Positions 25,529-36,227 of a stretch of DNA of 64,000 bases are shown here, piece after piece. Position numbers and translations under genes: made by a program. Origin of the DNA: Anaerolineaceae bacterium (GTDB lineage: Bacteria; Chloroflexota; Anaerolineae; Aggregatilineales; Phototrophicaceae); NCBI GenBank assembly GCA_002702065.1, contig NZXX01000001.1, positions 1,240,001-1,304,000 of the forward strand, written 5' to 3'. The stretch's first letter is position 1; every line of letters starts with the position of its first letter. Under the pieces are notes generated by a model. It searched no databases. It was not told where the DNA came from and saw only the letters and a program-made list of their open reading frames with translations.

Positions 25529-26746
25529 ATGAATCTTCAAACACACATCAAAGCTGAACTGTGGACAGCAGTTTCAAATACTTATAGTTCAGGTAATTAC
25601 AGTCACGCTATATTGGATGCTGTTCACTATTTGACCGATGTTATCCGCGAAAAGGTGGCATCTGATGCAGATGGGGCAGCATTAGTAGGCCAAGCGTTAG
25701 GTGGTGATGAACCACTCCTACGCATCAATAGGCTGCAAACTGAAACTGAAAAAAGCGAACAAAGAGGTTTTGAGGAAATTCTGCGAGGCGTTTACCGTGC
25801 TATTCGAAACCCTCGTAGCCACGAACAGAGTAAAGATGATAGGGATACAGCAGATGCCATCATCATCTTTATAAATTATCTCGTCAATGTCTTAGATACA
25901 TCGAAAGAGCCGTATACCATCGGATCATTTATCGAGAGAGTTTTTGATCCTGACTTTGTAGAGTCTGAACAATATGCTGAACTACTGGTTGAGGAAATTC
26001 CAAAGGGGAAACGCTTTGATACTCTAATTGAGATTTATCGTCGTAAGCTTGAGGGTAATGGGAAAATTATTGCATATGCTATTCAAGCTCTTTTACAACA
26101 TCTTTCAGAAACACAAATTGAAAACTTCTTAGCTATAGTTTCGGATGAGTTGAAATCCACATCGTTTGAAAAGGAAATCCACTATACATTACAATTGCTT
26201 CCTCCCGAAATGTGGTCAAAAATTAGTCCAGTTGCTCGTATACGTATTGAGAATAAGTTACTAAAATCTATTAGTCGCGGTAAAGTTTATCGGAATAGTC
26301 GTAGCTGTAACCAAGAAGGAGTTCTCGGAGCTTGGGCGAGGGACTTCCTTCCACATTTTTCTTCGATGTCAGAGGTATGCCTCATCCTCGTTCAAAAGTT
26401 GGAGAGCGAAAATATTAATGATCGCCACTACGTTGCACGTTATTTCATGCGTACGTTGCCCAACGTCCTAAACTCCTGCAATGTAATAGATCGCTTTATT
26501 GAGGCGATTGCTAGCGGCATTGAAAATGATGATGTGGATCTCTGTGAAATATTGATTGATGTTATTCGATATTACCCTGATGATTGGCAAAGAAAATTTG
26601 CAGCAGACCTTGAGTATCTTACCGACCCAGAATATCCAGCAGTATACTTGTTTGATGGTACTCCTTTCTTGAGAAGTGAACTTGAGAATGATGAGTATAA
26701 GGAATATGATTTGCCTACTAACGATACAACCGATCTTCCCTTCTAA
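25529..26746 (+). CDS. HEPN-like (TIGR02391/Ymh-type) protein with helical C-terminal domain
   Basis: 405 residues from ATG 25529 (GTG at 25514 is possible; neither has a strong ribosome site). Residues 1-130 follow the TIGR02391/Hypoth_Ymh pattern: GNYSHAILDAVHYLTDVIREK, a Gly/Pro-rich middle, then RGFEEILRGVYRAIRNPRSHEQ. R93-N94-x3-H98 fits the Rx4-6H motif of HEPN ribonucleases. Residues about 130-400 are long amphipathic helices resembling a HEAT-like array, acidic at the end, with no motif I recognise. The gene is plainly AT-rich (A/T third positions) against GC-rich neighbours on both sides, a sign of transfer. No antitoxin-sized partner gene is adjacent. A defence or toxin role is inferred, not shown. 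Confidence 0.6.
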   Translation: MNLQTHIKAELWTAVSNTYSSGNYSHAILDAVHYLTDVIREKVASDADGAALVGQALGGDEPLLRINRLQTETEKSEQRGFEEILRGVYRAIRNPRSHEQSKDDRDTADAIIIFINYLVNVLDTSKEPYTIGSFIERVFDPDFVESEQYAELLVEEIPKGKRFDTLIEIYRRKLEGNGKIIAYAIQALLQHLSETQIENFLAIVSDELKSTSFEKEIHYTLQLLPPEMWSKISPVARIRIENKLLKSISRGKVYRNSRSCNQEGVLGAWARDFLPHFSSMSEVCLILVQKLESENINDRHYVARYFMRTLPNVLNSCNVIDRFIEAIASGIENDDVDLCEILIDVIRYYPDDWQRKFAADLEYLTDPEYPAVYLFDGTPFLRSELENDEYKEYDLPTNDTTDLPF

Positions 26747-26762
26747 TCGCTGAACTATTCTC

Positions 26763-26790
26763 TTGACATTCCGGATTCACAGGGTAAACT
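26763..26790 (+). promoter_or_regulatory. Promoter of the argG leader transcript
   Basis: TTGACA (26763-26768), 16-base spacer, TAAACT (26785-26790). Transcription should start near 26797, only a base or two before the leader-peptide ATG at 26799. Confidence 0.7.
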
Positions 26791-26798
26791 CAGCGGTT

Positions 26799-26873
26799 AT
26801 GATTGCGAAATGGTTCACATTCACCCGCCGCGAGCGCCGTCGCCGTACCTGCATCACGGATTCGGTGGTTTAG
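26799..26873 (+). CDS. Arginine leader peptide (argG attenuator)
   Basis: 24 codons and a TAG, starting MIAKWFTFT and then RRERRRR, followed by TCITDSVV. Six of seven consecutive codons (26826-26846) are Arg (CGC/CGT). The ORF starts almost at the predicted RNA 5' end and has no Shine-Dalgarno sequence, so it would be translated as a leaderless message. It ends 43 bp before a terminator hairpin that precedes argG. Ribosome stalling at the Arg run when charged tRNA-Arg is low would leave bases 26858-26870 free to form an antiterminator. Confidence 0.8.
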   Translation: MIAKWFTFTRRERRRRTCITDSVV

Positions 26874-26924
26874 GCGTGTAAACGAGCCGCTTCAGACAAT
26901 GTTTTGAGCCTTGAACCCCGAACC
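26858..26924 (+). promoter_or_regulatory. Antiterminator pairing of the argG attenuator
   Basis: GG (26858-26859), TTCGG (26861-26865) and GGTT (26867-26870) can pair with AACC (26914-26917), CCGAA (26918-26922) and CC (26923-26924): 11 bp with two single-base bulges on the 5' side. The 3' strand includes the left arm of the terminator, so the two structures exclude each other. The 5' strand ends one base before the leader stop, where a terminating ribosome would cover it. Confidence 0.7.
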
Positions 26925-26939
26925 GATCGGGGTTTTTTT
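26916..26939 (+). terminator. Intrinsic terminator of the argG attenuator
   Basis: CCCCGA (26916-26921), loop ACCGA, TCGGGG (26927-26932), then seven T. It lies 23 bases before the argG ATG, so it can only act on the argG transcript itself. Confidence 0.85.
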
Positions 26940-26961
26940 GTGCCATAACGGAGGAATAACG

Positions 26962-28230
<1,269 letters not shown>

Positions 28231-28248
28231 TTAACGCAAGACAATCTC

Positions 28249-28279
28249 ATGGGCACAGGGGCGACACGCTCTGTGCCCT
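28249..28279 (+). other. Hairpin between argG and argH
   Basis: GGGCACAG (28249-28256) can pair with CTGTGCCC (28271-28278). No T-run follows, so it is more likely a processing or stability element than a terminator. Confidence 0.45.
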
Positions 28280-28317
28280 TCTGCATCAGCATCAATACGA
28301 CTCTTGGAGAAAATGGC

Positions 28318-29697
<1,380 letters not shown>

Positions 29698-29769
29698 TTG
29701 GCTGTTGTGCATGTGATACAATTTTTGGCATGTAATTTGTATGAATTTTCACCAGCCCATACCAACCCC

Positions 29770-29825
29770 TTGACTATTTTGGGTTTGGTGGTTAACCTTT
29801 ACACAAGTTGAAATTGTGATATCTG
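29770..29825 (+). promoter_or_regulatory. Promoter region of the ilv-leu leader (two candidates)
   Basis: TTGACT (29770-29775), 17 bases, TAACCT (29793-29798) is one candidate. TTTACA (29798-29803), 16 bases, TATCTG (29820-29825) with an upstream TG (extended -10) is the other, and would start RNA about 4 bases before the leader ATG. A near-inverted repeat ACCAACCC/GGGTTTGGT (29761-29793) overlaps the first and may be an operator. Confidence 0.5.
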
Positions 29826-29835
29826 TGTCAATAAC

Positions 29836-29910
29836 ATGAAGCAGTTCGCCACTTCCATCAACCTTATCGTCGTAGTCCTCGTACTCGTCCTGATTATTGG
29901 CGGGTTATAA
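29836..29910 (+). CDS. Branched-chain amino acid leader peptide (ilv attenuator)
   Basis: 24 codons and TAA. After MKQFATS the sequence runs INLIVVVLVLVLIIGGL: 14 of 17 residues are Ile, Leu or Val. This matches the leader peptides of ilvGMEDA and ilvB operons, in which stalling on Ile/Leu/Val codons controls the operon. It sits directly upstream of a terminator and a complete ilv-leu operon. There is no good Shine-Dalgarno sequence. Confidence 0.85.
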   Translation: MKQFATSINLIVVVLVLVLIIGGL

Positions 29911-29911
29911 C

Positions 29912-29959
29912 GGCTTGGGCGGCGACAGTCTATAATGTGTGGAACAAAGCCCCCAAGCC
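29912..29959 (+). promoter_or_regulatory. Antiterminator pairing of the ilv attenuator
   Basis: GGCTTGGG (29912-29919) is a perfect complement of CCCAAGCC (29952-29959), which includes part of the terminator left arm and its loop. The 5' strand begins one base after the leader TAA, so a ribosome at the stop would hide it, and one stalled in the Ile/Leu/Val run would not. Confidence 0.7.
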
Positions 29960-29973
29960 AGGGGGCTTTTTTA
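29946..29973 (+). terminator. Intrinsic terminator of the ilv attenuator
   Basis: AAAGCCCCC (29946-29954), loop AAGCCA, GGGGGCTTT (29961-29969), followed by TTTATTT. Nine base pairs with a short loop, 194 bp before ilvE. Confidence 0.85.
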
Positions 29974-30098
29974 TTTCGTATGACAGGTCGAAACGTGGAA
30001 TACAGCGCAAGCACTCAGATGAATAACCAGCAGCAGACAGGGCAGCCACGTCAAACCGCCCCGGCCTGTTCATATTCGCAAGATCTGGTTCATCTGAC

Positions 30099-30147
30099 AG
30101 CGCGCTTTCCACACGTAAACAATATCGGGGAAGCGCGCTTCTTTTTT
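30099..30147 (+). terminator. Second terminator-like hairpin just before ilvE
   Basis: AGCGCGCTTTCC (30099-30110) pairs with GGGAAGCGCGCT (30128-30139) over 12 bp with one G-T pair; TCTTTTTT follows. It ends 20 bases before the ilvE ATG and does not overlap a leader ORF. The 125 bases between the two terminators hold a weak 6-bp stem (ACGTGG 29993 with CCACGT 30046) and no gene or T-box motif that I can see. Confidence 0.6.
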
Positions 30148-30166
30148 AACAATGGGAGAGAGATTT

Positions 30167-31105
30167 ATGCCTGCTGAATGGATCTGGATGGATGGCGACT
30201 ATGTACGATGGGAAGATGCGACGGTTCATGTAACCACACATGCGCTGCACTATGGGTCCAGTGTATTCGAAGGTATACGTGCGTACAGCACGCCGTTGGG
30301 GCCAGCGGTTTTCCGCCTGCGTGAACATACCCGGCGGTTGGCGAACTCCTGTCGCATGGCACGCATCGACATGCCGTTCAGCGAAGATGAACTCAATCGG
30401 GTGACGGTCGAGCTGGTGGAACGCAACGGGCATGAGGCCTGTTATATCCGCCCCTTGATCTTCCGCGGCGCTGGACCGCTGGGTCTCGAAGGGCGCAAGA
30501 ACCCCGTCAACGCCATGATCATGACGATGGAGTGGGGCACCTATCTGGGGCAGGAAGCGCTGGAGCAGGGGGTTGACGTTCAGGTCAGTTCGTGGCGTCG
30601 GATGGCGCCGGATACCGGGTCGTCGATGGCGAAAATCGGCGGGCAATACGTCAACAGCCAGTTCATCAGCATGGAAGCGCACGACAACGGCTTTAACGAA
30701 GGCCTGGCACTGGACATTTATGGTTATGTCAGTGAAGGTGCGGGCGAAAACATATTTGTGATGGTCAACGACGTGGTTTATACGCCCGGCAGCGCGTCGA
30801 GTATCCTGCTGGGCATCACCCGCGACTGTGCGCTGACTATTCTGCGCGACCTCGGGTATACCATTCGCACGGAACCGATCAGCCGCGATATGTTGTACCT
30901 CGCGGACGAAATTTTCTTCACAGGTACGGCGGCAGAGATTACGCCGGTTCGGTCGGTAGATCGCCTCAACGTGGGCGCAGGCGGACGCGGGCCGATTACC
31001 AAAGCGGTGCAGGATGAGTTTTTCGCAATTACTTCCGGGCAGAAACCGGATCGCTATGGCTGGCTCACCTATGTGAGACAGTCTGAACCCTCAACAGGGG
31101 ATTAG
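30167..31105 (+). CDS. ilvE: Branched-chain amino acid aminotransferase
   Basis: 312 residues from ATG 30167, with GGGAGAGA upstream. Class IV (D-amino acid/branched-chain) fold: HALHYGSSVFEGIRAY opens the family domain. The PLP Lys lies in MAKIGGQYVNSQFISMEAH, followed by GYVSEGAGENIFVM and the end motif LADEIFFTGTAAEITPV. It makes the last transamination for Ile, Val and Leu. First gene of the branched-chain operon and directly behind the attenuators. Confidence 0.93.
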   Translation: MPAEWIWMDGDYVRWEDATVHVTTHALHYGSSVFEGIRAYSTPLGPAVFRLREHTRRLANSCRMARIDMPFSEDELNRVTVELVERNGHEACYIRPLIFRGAGPLGLEGRKNPVNAMIMTMEWGTYLGQEALEQGVDVQVSSWRRMAPDTGSSMAKIGGQYVNSQFISMEAHDNGFNEGLALDIYGYVSEGAGENIFVMVNDVVYTPGSASSILLGITRDCALTILRDLGYTIRTEPISRDMLYLADEIFFTGTAAEITPVRSVDRLNVGAGGRGPITKAVQDEFFAITSGQKPDRYGWLTYVRQSEPSTGD

Positions 31106-31119
31106 AAGGGATTGTTGTT

Positions 31120-32829
31120 ATGGAACTGACTGGTGCCGAGATCATCATGGAGTGTTTGGTCCGCGAAGGGGTAGATGTCATGTTTGGCTATCCCGGCGGG
31201 GCCATCTTGCCAACTTATGACGCGATGACCAAATATCCGCAGCTTCATCATGTCCTGGTACGCCATGAGCAAGGGGCGTCCCATATGGCCGATGGGTATG
31301 CGCGGGCGACGGGCAGAGTCGGTGTTGCGATTGCCACCAGCGGGCCAGGGGCCACTAATCTGGTTACCGGGCTGGCAACAGCAATGATGGATTCCTCACC
31401 CATCGTCGCCATTACCGGGCAGGTCGCACGCGGGGCAATTGGCTCTGACGCATTTCAGGAAACCGATGTGACCGGGGTAACCCTGCCGGTTACCAAGCAT
31501 AACTATCTGGTCAGCGACATCGACGAACTGGCCTATACCATCCGCGAGGCTTTTTATATTGCGCGGTCTGGGCGTCCCGGCCCAGTGCTGGTGGATGTGC
31601 CAAAGGATGTTCAGATCGAAAAGACCGAGTTCGTCTATCCTGAGGGCGATATCATTCGCCTGCCGGGTTACAGACCCGCCCAAAAAGCCAGTGACGATCA
31701 GGTGGCCTCGGCGCTCGAACTGATCAATCAGGCCAAGCGTCCGATTATTCTGGCCGGGCATGGCATTATGATGTCGCAGGCCATGCAGGAACTGCGCGAG
31801 CTTTCCGAAAAGGGTGGTATCCCGGTGGCGTTGACACTGCTGGGTAAAGGCGCGATGTCGGAGAAACACCCGCTGGTGCTGGGTATGATGGGTATGCACG
31901 GCGCGGCGGCCTGCAATTATGCAATTCAGGAATCCGATCTGCTGATCGCCCTGGGGATGCGTTTTGATGACCGCGTAACCGGCAACCTGAAAACATATGC
32001 CCGCAATGCCCGTAAGATCCATGTCGATATTGACCCGTCGGAAATCAACAAGAATGTGCCGGTTGATGTCGGGATTGCGGGTGACCTGCGGACCGTGCTG
32101 GCTCAGCTGCTACCGCAGGTCGAAGTGAAACAGCACCCGGACTGGCTGGCGCGTATCCGTGACTGGCAGGAAGATGCCGACGAGCGTGATATTCTGCACC
32201 ACGACACCGGCAGCCGGTTGCTTGGGGCGCAGGTGATTAATGATCTGTGGCGCTTTACGGATGGTGAGGCGATCACGGTGACGGATGTGGGGCAGCACCA
32301 GATGCTGGAGGCGCAGTATTATCCGCATCAGCGCCCGGCGACCATGATCACCAGCGGTGGTTTGGGTACAATGGGTTTCGGCGTGCCGGCAGCCATTGGC
32401 GCGAAATTCGGCCAGCCGAGCGAGGAAGTCTGGGCGATTGTGGGTGATGGCGGTTTTCAGATGACCATGTGCGAGTTGGGTACCGCCGCACAGGAAAATG
32501 TCGACGTGAATATCGCGATCCTGAACAACGGATTTCTGGGTATGGTGCGTCAGTGGCAGGAGTTCTTCTACGAGGAACGCTACCAATCTACGCCCATGTT
32601 TAACCCAGATTTCTGCAAGCTGGCAGAGGCCTTTGGCATCGCGACCATGCGTGTGACGGACCGCAGCCAGATCGAAGAATCGGTCGCCTTTGCGCGCAGC
32701 GTGAAGGGCCCAACCCTGATTGAATACGTGATTGAAAAAGACGACGTGGTGTATCCGATGGTGCCAGCAGGGGCCGACCTGGATGCGATGCTGCGCCGAC
32801 CCAAACCGGGTGAGGTGATAAAGAAATGA
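31120..32829 (+). CDS. ilvB: Acetolactate synthase, large (catalytic) subunit
   Basis: 569 residues. FGYPGGAILPTYDAM with the catalytic Glu in RHEQGASHMADGYARATGRVG, the FAD-binding middle, and the TPP motif GDGGFQMTMCELGTAAQENVDVN (GDG...NN) are present. It condenses two pyruvates, or pyruvate and 2-oxobutyrate, to acetolactate or acetohydroxybutyrate for Val/Leu and Ile. 14 bp after ilvE. The regulatory subunit ilvN overlaps its stop (ATGA). Confidence 0.95.
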   Translation: MELTGAEIIMECLVREGVDVMFGYPGGAILPTYDAMTKYPQLHHVLVRHEQGASHMADGYARATGRVGVAIATSGPGATNLVTGLATAMMDSSPIVAITGQVARGAIGSDAFQETDVTGVTLPVTKHNYLVSDIDELAYTIREAFYIARSGRPGPVLVDVPKDVQIEKTEFVYPEGDIIRLPGYRPAQKASDDQVASALELINQAKRPIILAGHGIMMSQAMQELRELSEKGGIPVALTLLGKGAMSEKHPLVLGMMGMHGAAACNYAIQESDLLIALGMRFDDRVTGNLKTYARNARKIHVDIDPSEINKNVPVDVGIAGDLRTVLAQLLPQVEVKQHPDWLARIRDWQEDADERDILHHDTGSRLLGAQVINDLWRFTDGEAITVTDVGQHQMLEAQYYPHQRPATMITSGGLGTMGFGVPAAIGAKFGQPSEEVWAIVGDGGFQMTMCELGTAAQENVDVNIAILNNGFLGMVRQWQEFFYEERYQSTPMFNPDFCKLAEAFGIATMRVTDRSQIEESVAFARSVKGPTLIEYVIEKDDVVYPMVPAGADLDAMLRRPKPGEVIKK

Positions 32830-33413
32830 GCGACGAAAGTCAACAACCACAAGCCAAAGAGAAACACACCCTGGTGGCGCTGGTTGAAAACAAGCCGGGT
32901 GTTCTGAACCGCATTGCCAGCTTGTTCCGGCGGCGCAGCTTCAACATTGACAGCCTGACGGTTGGGCGTACCCATCGCCCGCTGGTTTCGCGCATGACCA
33001 TTGTGGTCGATGCCAAGCAGGCGAATGTCAACTTGATTGCGGCCAACTTGCTTAAGCTGGTGAATGTGATTGAGGTGCGGGCGATTTCGCACGAACCGCA
33101 TGTCAGCCGCGATCTGGCGCTGATCAAGGTGCGCTCGGATGACGCTGATTCGCGCAACACCGTAACGGAATTGTGCGAACGCTATCCGGCCCGCATTGTC
33201 GACATTGGCCCGGAAGTGGCGATTGTCGAAATTGCGTCGCAGGAAGACATCGTGGAAAAGCTGATTGAGGAACTGCGTCCGATTGGCATCGTTGAAATGG
33301 TGCGGACGGGTGTGGTAGCGATGGGTCGGGGTATTCGCATTCAAGACAGCGAATACGAACCGCCTGTACAGGTCAAGCATAAGACCAATGGCTACCAGCG
33401 GTTCGGCGTATAG
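32826..33413 (+). CDS. ilvN: Acetolactate synthase, small (regulatory) subunit
   Basis: 195 residues. An ACT domain at the start ([24 protein letters not shown]) binds valine for feedback inhibition, and [24 protein letters not shown] follows; the second half is the ALS_ss C-terminal domain. The start overlaps ilvB by 4 bp, so the two subunits are made together. Family lengths are about 160-180, so the final 20 residues are a short extension. Confidence 0.93.
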   Translation: MSDESQQPQAKEKHTLVALVENKPGVLNRIASLFRRRSFNIDSLTVGRTHRPLVSRMTIVVDAKQANVNLIAANLLKLVNVIEVRAISHEPHVSRDLALIKVRSDDADSRNTVTELCERYPARIVDIGPEVAIVEIASQEDIVEKLIEELRPIGIVEMVRTGVVAMGRGIRIQDSEYEPPVQVKHKTNGYQRFGV

Positions 33414-33457
33414 TTTATTATGTGGGGCGTGACCCCTTAATCAATGGAGAAATATGG

Positions 33458-34468
33458 ATGGCAACACTGTACTACGATAAAGATGCAGACCTTTCGCTGC
33501 TTGATGGCAAGACGATTGCGGTCATCGGTTATGGCAGCCAGGGACATGCTCATGCGCTGAATGCCAAAGACAGCGGTGTGAATGTGGTGATTGGTCTGCA
33601 CGAAGGCAGCAAGAGCCGGGCCAAAGCCGAGGCCGAAGGTCTGACGGTTATGTCGGTTGCCGACGCGACCAAAGCTGCTGACATTGTCATGGTCGTGATC
33701 CCGGATACCAAGCAGGCGCAGGTGTACGGCGAATCGATCGGATCGAATTTGAAGCCGGGCAGTATGCTGATGTTCGCGCACGGCTTTAACATTCATTTCG
33801 GCCAGATCACCCCGCCGGACTCGGTGGACGTGGCGATGGTTGCGCCGAAAGCGCCGGGCCATCGTGTGCGCGAGGTCTTCACCGAAGGCGCAGGCACGCC
33901 AGGGCTGGTTGCCGTTCATCAGGACGCGACAGGCAACGCCAAAGCAGTTGCGCTGGCTTATGCCAAAGCGATTGGCTGCACCCGTGCCGGTGTGATCGAA
34001 ACCACCTTTAAGGAAGAAACCGAAACCGATCTGTTCGGCGAGCAGGTGATCCTGTGTGGTGGCGTGACAGCCCTGATCCGCGCGGCTTTCGAGACGCTGG
34101 TCAAAGCTGGTTATCAGCCGGAAGTGGCTTATTTTGAATGCCTGCACGAACTGAAGCTGATCGTCGACCTGCTGTACGAAGGTGGCCTGAGCTACATGTG
34201 GTACAGCGTGAGCGACACGGCTGAGTATGGCGGTTACGAAATTGGTGACCGTATCGAAGGGCTGGTCAAGGAAGACCTGCAAGGCGTGCTGTCCGATATC
34301 CAGAACGGGACGTTTGCCAATAACTGGGTTGAAGAGAACAACACGGGCCTGCCCAACTTCAAAGCACGGCGTAAACAGGAACATGACCTGCTGATCGAAT
34401 CAGTGGGTGCTGACCTGCGCGATATGATGACTTTCCTGAAAGCCAAGCGAATTAAACAGGAATCCTAA
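33458..34468 (+). CDS. ilvC: Ketol-acid reductoisomerase
   Basis: 336 residues from ATG 33458, with GGAG 8 bases upstream; an upstream in-frame start is not needed. NADP-binding [17 protein letters not shown], then [15 protein letters not shown] and [19 protein letters not shown] with Mg-binding acids, and the class I knotted C-terminal domain. It reduces and rearranges acetolactate to dihydroxyisovalerate. The next enzyme, dihydroxy-acid dehydratase (ilvD), is not in the operon. Confidence 0.95.
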   Translation: MATLYYDKDADLSLLDGKTIAVIGYGSQGHAHALNAKDSGVNVVIGLHEGSKSRAKAEAEGLTVMSVADATKAADIVMVVIPDTKQAQVYGESIGSNLKPGSMLMFAHGFNIHFGQITPPDSVDVAMVAPKAPGHRVREVFTEGAGTPGLVAVHQDATGNAKAVALAYAKAIGCTRAGVIETTFKEETETDLFGEQVILCGGVTALIRAAFETLVKAGYQPEVAYFECLHELKLIVDLLYEGGLSYMWYSVSDTAEYGGYEIGDRIEGLVKEDLQGVLSDIQNGTFANNWVEENNTGLPNFKARRKQEHDLLIESVGADLRDMMTFLKAKRIKQES

Positions 34469-34500
34469 GCCCGATGGACGACGACTCTGGTGTAGTTGCG

Positions 34501-34591
34501 AAAGGAGGTGATCCCTATGTCGGAAGATGGCCTTGCTGACCTTACCAGTTTGACATCCGAACGCATTTTAGATCACGAAAGGATCACCTCC
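34501..34591 (+). promoter_or_regulatory. Inverted repeat sequestering the leuA start, with a full anti-SD complement
   Basis: GGAGGTGATCC (34504-34514) is an exact inverted repeat of GGATCACCTCC (34581-34591), which ends one base before the leuA ATG. The left arm with its AAA (34501-34514) is a 14-base complement of the usual 16S rRNA 3' end, and the right arm equals that rRNA sequence. The stem would sequester the left-arm ribosome site and place the leuA start next to a helix. Regulation by translation is likely, inferred from the pairing only. Confidence 0.6.
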
Positions 34592-34633
34592 AATGACAAC
34601 CATAGCGAACGAAAATATTGTCCGAATCTTTGA
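34517..34633 (+). CDS. Possible 38-codon ORF overlapping the leuA start
   Basis: ATG 34517 lies two bases after a 14-base ribosome-binding complement. The frame runs [20 protein letters not shown] and ends 41 bases inside leuA in another frame. Its ribosomes would pass through the right arm of the inverted repeat and open it, coupling leuA translation to this ORF. Five of 38 residues are Leu. The overlapping frame starting at 34474 (MDDDSG...) is a competing reading, so this is uncertain. Confidence 0.35.
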   Translation: MSEDGLADLTSLTSERILDHERITSNDNHSERKYCPNL

Positions 34634-36191
34634 TACCACCCTGCGCGATGGCGAACAAAGCCCGGGCGCCACGCTGAGCAGCGCCGAAAAGCTGGAGATC
34701 GCGCGGCAGCTCTCGCGGCTGGGCGTCGATATTATCGAAGCAGGCTTTCCGGCAGCATCGCCGGACGATCTGGCCGCGGTGCAGCGCATCGCCCGTGAAG
34801 TCGGTACTGCCGATGGCCCAACAATCTGCGGGTTGGCGCGTGCCGTCGAAGGCGATATTCTGGCCTGCTGGGAAGGGGTGAAGGATGCGGCTAAACCGCG
34901 CATTCATACCTTCCTCGGCACCTCGGATATTCATCTGAAGTACCAGACCGGCCTGACACAGGAACAGGCGCTGGATGTGATTCGCAAAGCGGTGACACTG
35001 GCGCGCAGCCTGTGCGATGATGTCGAATTCAGCCCGATGGATGCTGGCCGTACGGATATGGAGTTTCTCATCAAGGTGTGCGCGCTGGCGATTGAATGTG
35101 GCGCAACCACGCTCAATATCCCGGACACGGTGGGTTATGTCACGCCGCAGGAGTGGTACGACACGATTTCGACCCTGATCGCCGAGACGCCCGGCGGTGG
35201 CCCCGGCAGCGGGATCATCTGGTCGGTTCACTGCCATAACGATCTGGGTCTGGCGACAGCCAATACGCTGGCCGGTGTGGCAGCGGGTGCGCGCCAGGTC
35301 GAGGTCACGATCAATGGCATCGGCGAACGGGCGGGCAATACCAGCCTGGAAGAAGTCGCGATGGCGATTCGCACACGGTCTCAGTTCTACGATGTCGATA
35401 CCAACATCAATGCGCGCGAGATCATGAAAACCAGCCGCATGGTGAGCAACTACACCGGGTTGTCGGTTCAGGTTAACAAAGCAATTGTCGGCAAGAATGC
35501 CTTTGCGCATGAAGCCGGTATTCATCAGGACGGCGTGCTGAAACATCACAGCACGTTCGAGATTATGCGCCCCGAAGATGTAGGCCTGGCGCACAGCGAT
35601 CTGGTGCTGGGCAAGCACAGCGGGCGGCACGCGCTGCGGTCGCGTCTGCTGGAGCTGGGGTACGAAGTGAGCGATGAAGCACTGCAAGAGGTCTTCAAGC
35701 GCTTTAAGGACCTGGCAGATGCCAAAAAGACTGTCACAGATGCCGATCTGGAAGCGCTGGTGACGGATCAGGTACAGGGGCCGCATGAATTCTTCAAACT
35801 GATTGACATTCAGGTTACATCCGGCACTATGGGGATGCCGACAGCAACGGTCAAACTGGAAAACGCCGAGGGGCAGCGCATCATACATGCGGCAGTAGGG
35901 ACCGGGCCTGTTGACGCGTCGTTCCGCGCCGTCGATTCGGTGGTGAATGTCCCGGCAACGCTGGTGGAATACAGCGTGCACAGCGTGACCGAAGGTATTG
36001 ATGCTGTAGGCGAGGTGACGGTGCGTATTTCGACCAAGGGCGAGAATCGCTCTTATGGCGGTTATGGCGCAGACGACGACATTATTGTCGCCAGTGTCCG
36101 GGCGTATCTGGCAGCGTTGAACCGCATGATTGCGATCACCGGGGCGGGTGGTCATACGCCGGAAGGCGCTGTGTCCACGGTGAATGTCTGA
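34593..36191 (+). CDS. leuA: 2-isopropylmalate synthase
   Basis: 532 residues. The HMGL-like TIM barrel begins [20 protein letters not shown], with the metal ligand pair HCHNDLG (written [16 protein letters not shown]) and [19 protein letters not shown]. The C-terminal LeuA dimer domain, where leucine binds, covers about residues 400-520 ([34 protein letters not shown]). It joins acetyl-CoA with 2-oxoisovalerate, the first step to leucine. The ATG follows AAAGGA by nine bases, and the inverted repeat described above covers this site. Confidence 0.95.
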   Translation: MTTIANENIVRIFDTTLRDGEQSPGATLSSAEKLEIARQLSRLGVDIIEAGFPAASPDDLAAVQRIAREVGTADGPTICGLARAVEGDILACWEGVKDAAKPRIHTFLGTSDIHLKYQTGLTQEQALDVIRKAVTLARSLCDDVEFSPMDAGRTDMEFLIKVCALAIECGATTLNIPDTVGYVTPQEWYDTISTLIAETPGGGPGSGIIWSVHCHNDLGLATANTLAGVAAGARQVEVTINGIGERAGNTSLEEVAMAIRTRSQFYDVDTNINAREIMKTSRMVSNYTGLSVQVNKAIVGKNAFAHEAGIHQDGVLKHHSTFEIMRPEDVGLAHSDLVLGKHSGRHALRSRLLELGYEVSDEALQEVFKRFKDLADAKKTVTDADLEALVTDQVQGPHEFFKLIDIQVTSGTMGMPTATVKLENAEGQRIIHAAVGTGPVDASFRAVDSVVNVPATLVEYSVHSVTEGIDAVGEVTVRISTKGENRSYGGYGADDDIIVASVRAYLAALNRMIAITGAGGHTPEGAVSTVNV

Positions 36192-36227
36192 TCAGAAAAT
36201 AAGGTAATGAGTTAAGGGATAGATTCA

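Noticed and set aside
25425..26750. Prophage or integrative element
   Set aside because: No integrase, direct-repeat attachment sites, terminal inverted repeats or phage genes are seen around the AT-rich gene.
29975..30166. Possible T-box riboswitch before ilvE
   Set aside because: A hairpin and a terminator are present, but the T-box sequence (TGGNACC-like) does not lie next to the terminator and no specifier loop is clear.
34581..34591. 16S rRNA 3' end remnant
   Set aside because: Only the 11-base tail matches; no upstream 16S helices are present and the sequence is explained as one arm of an inverted repeat.
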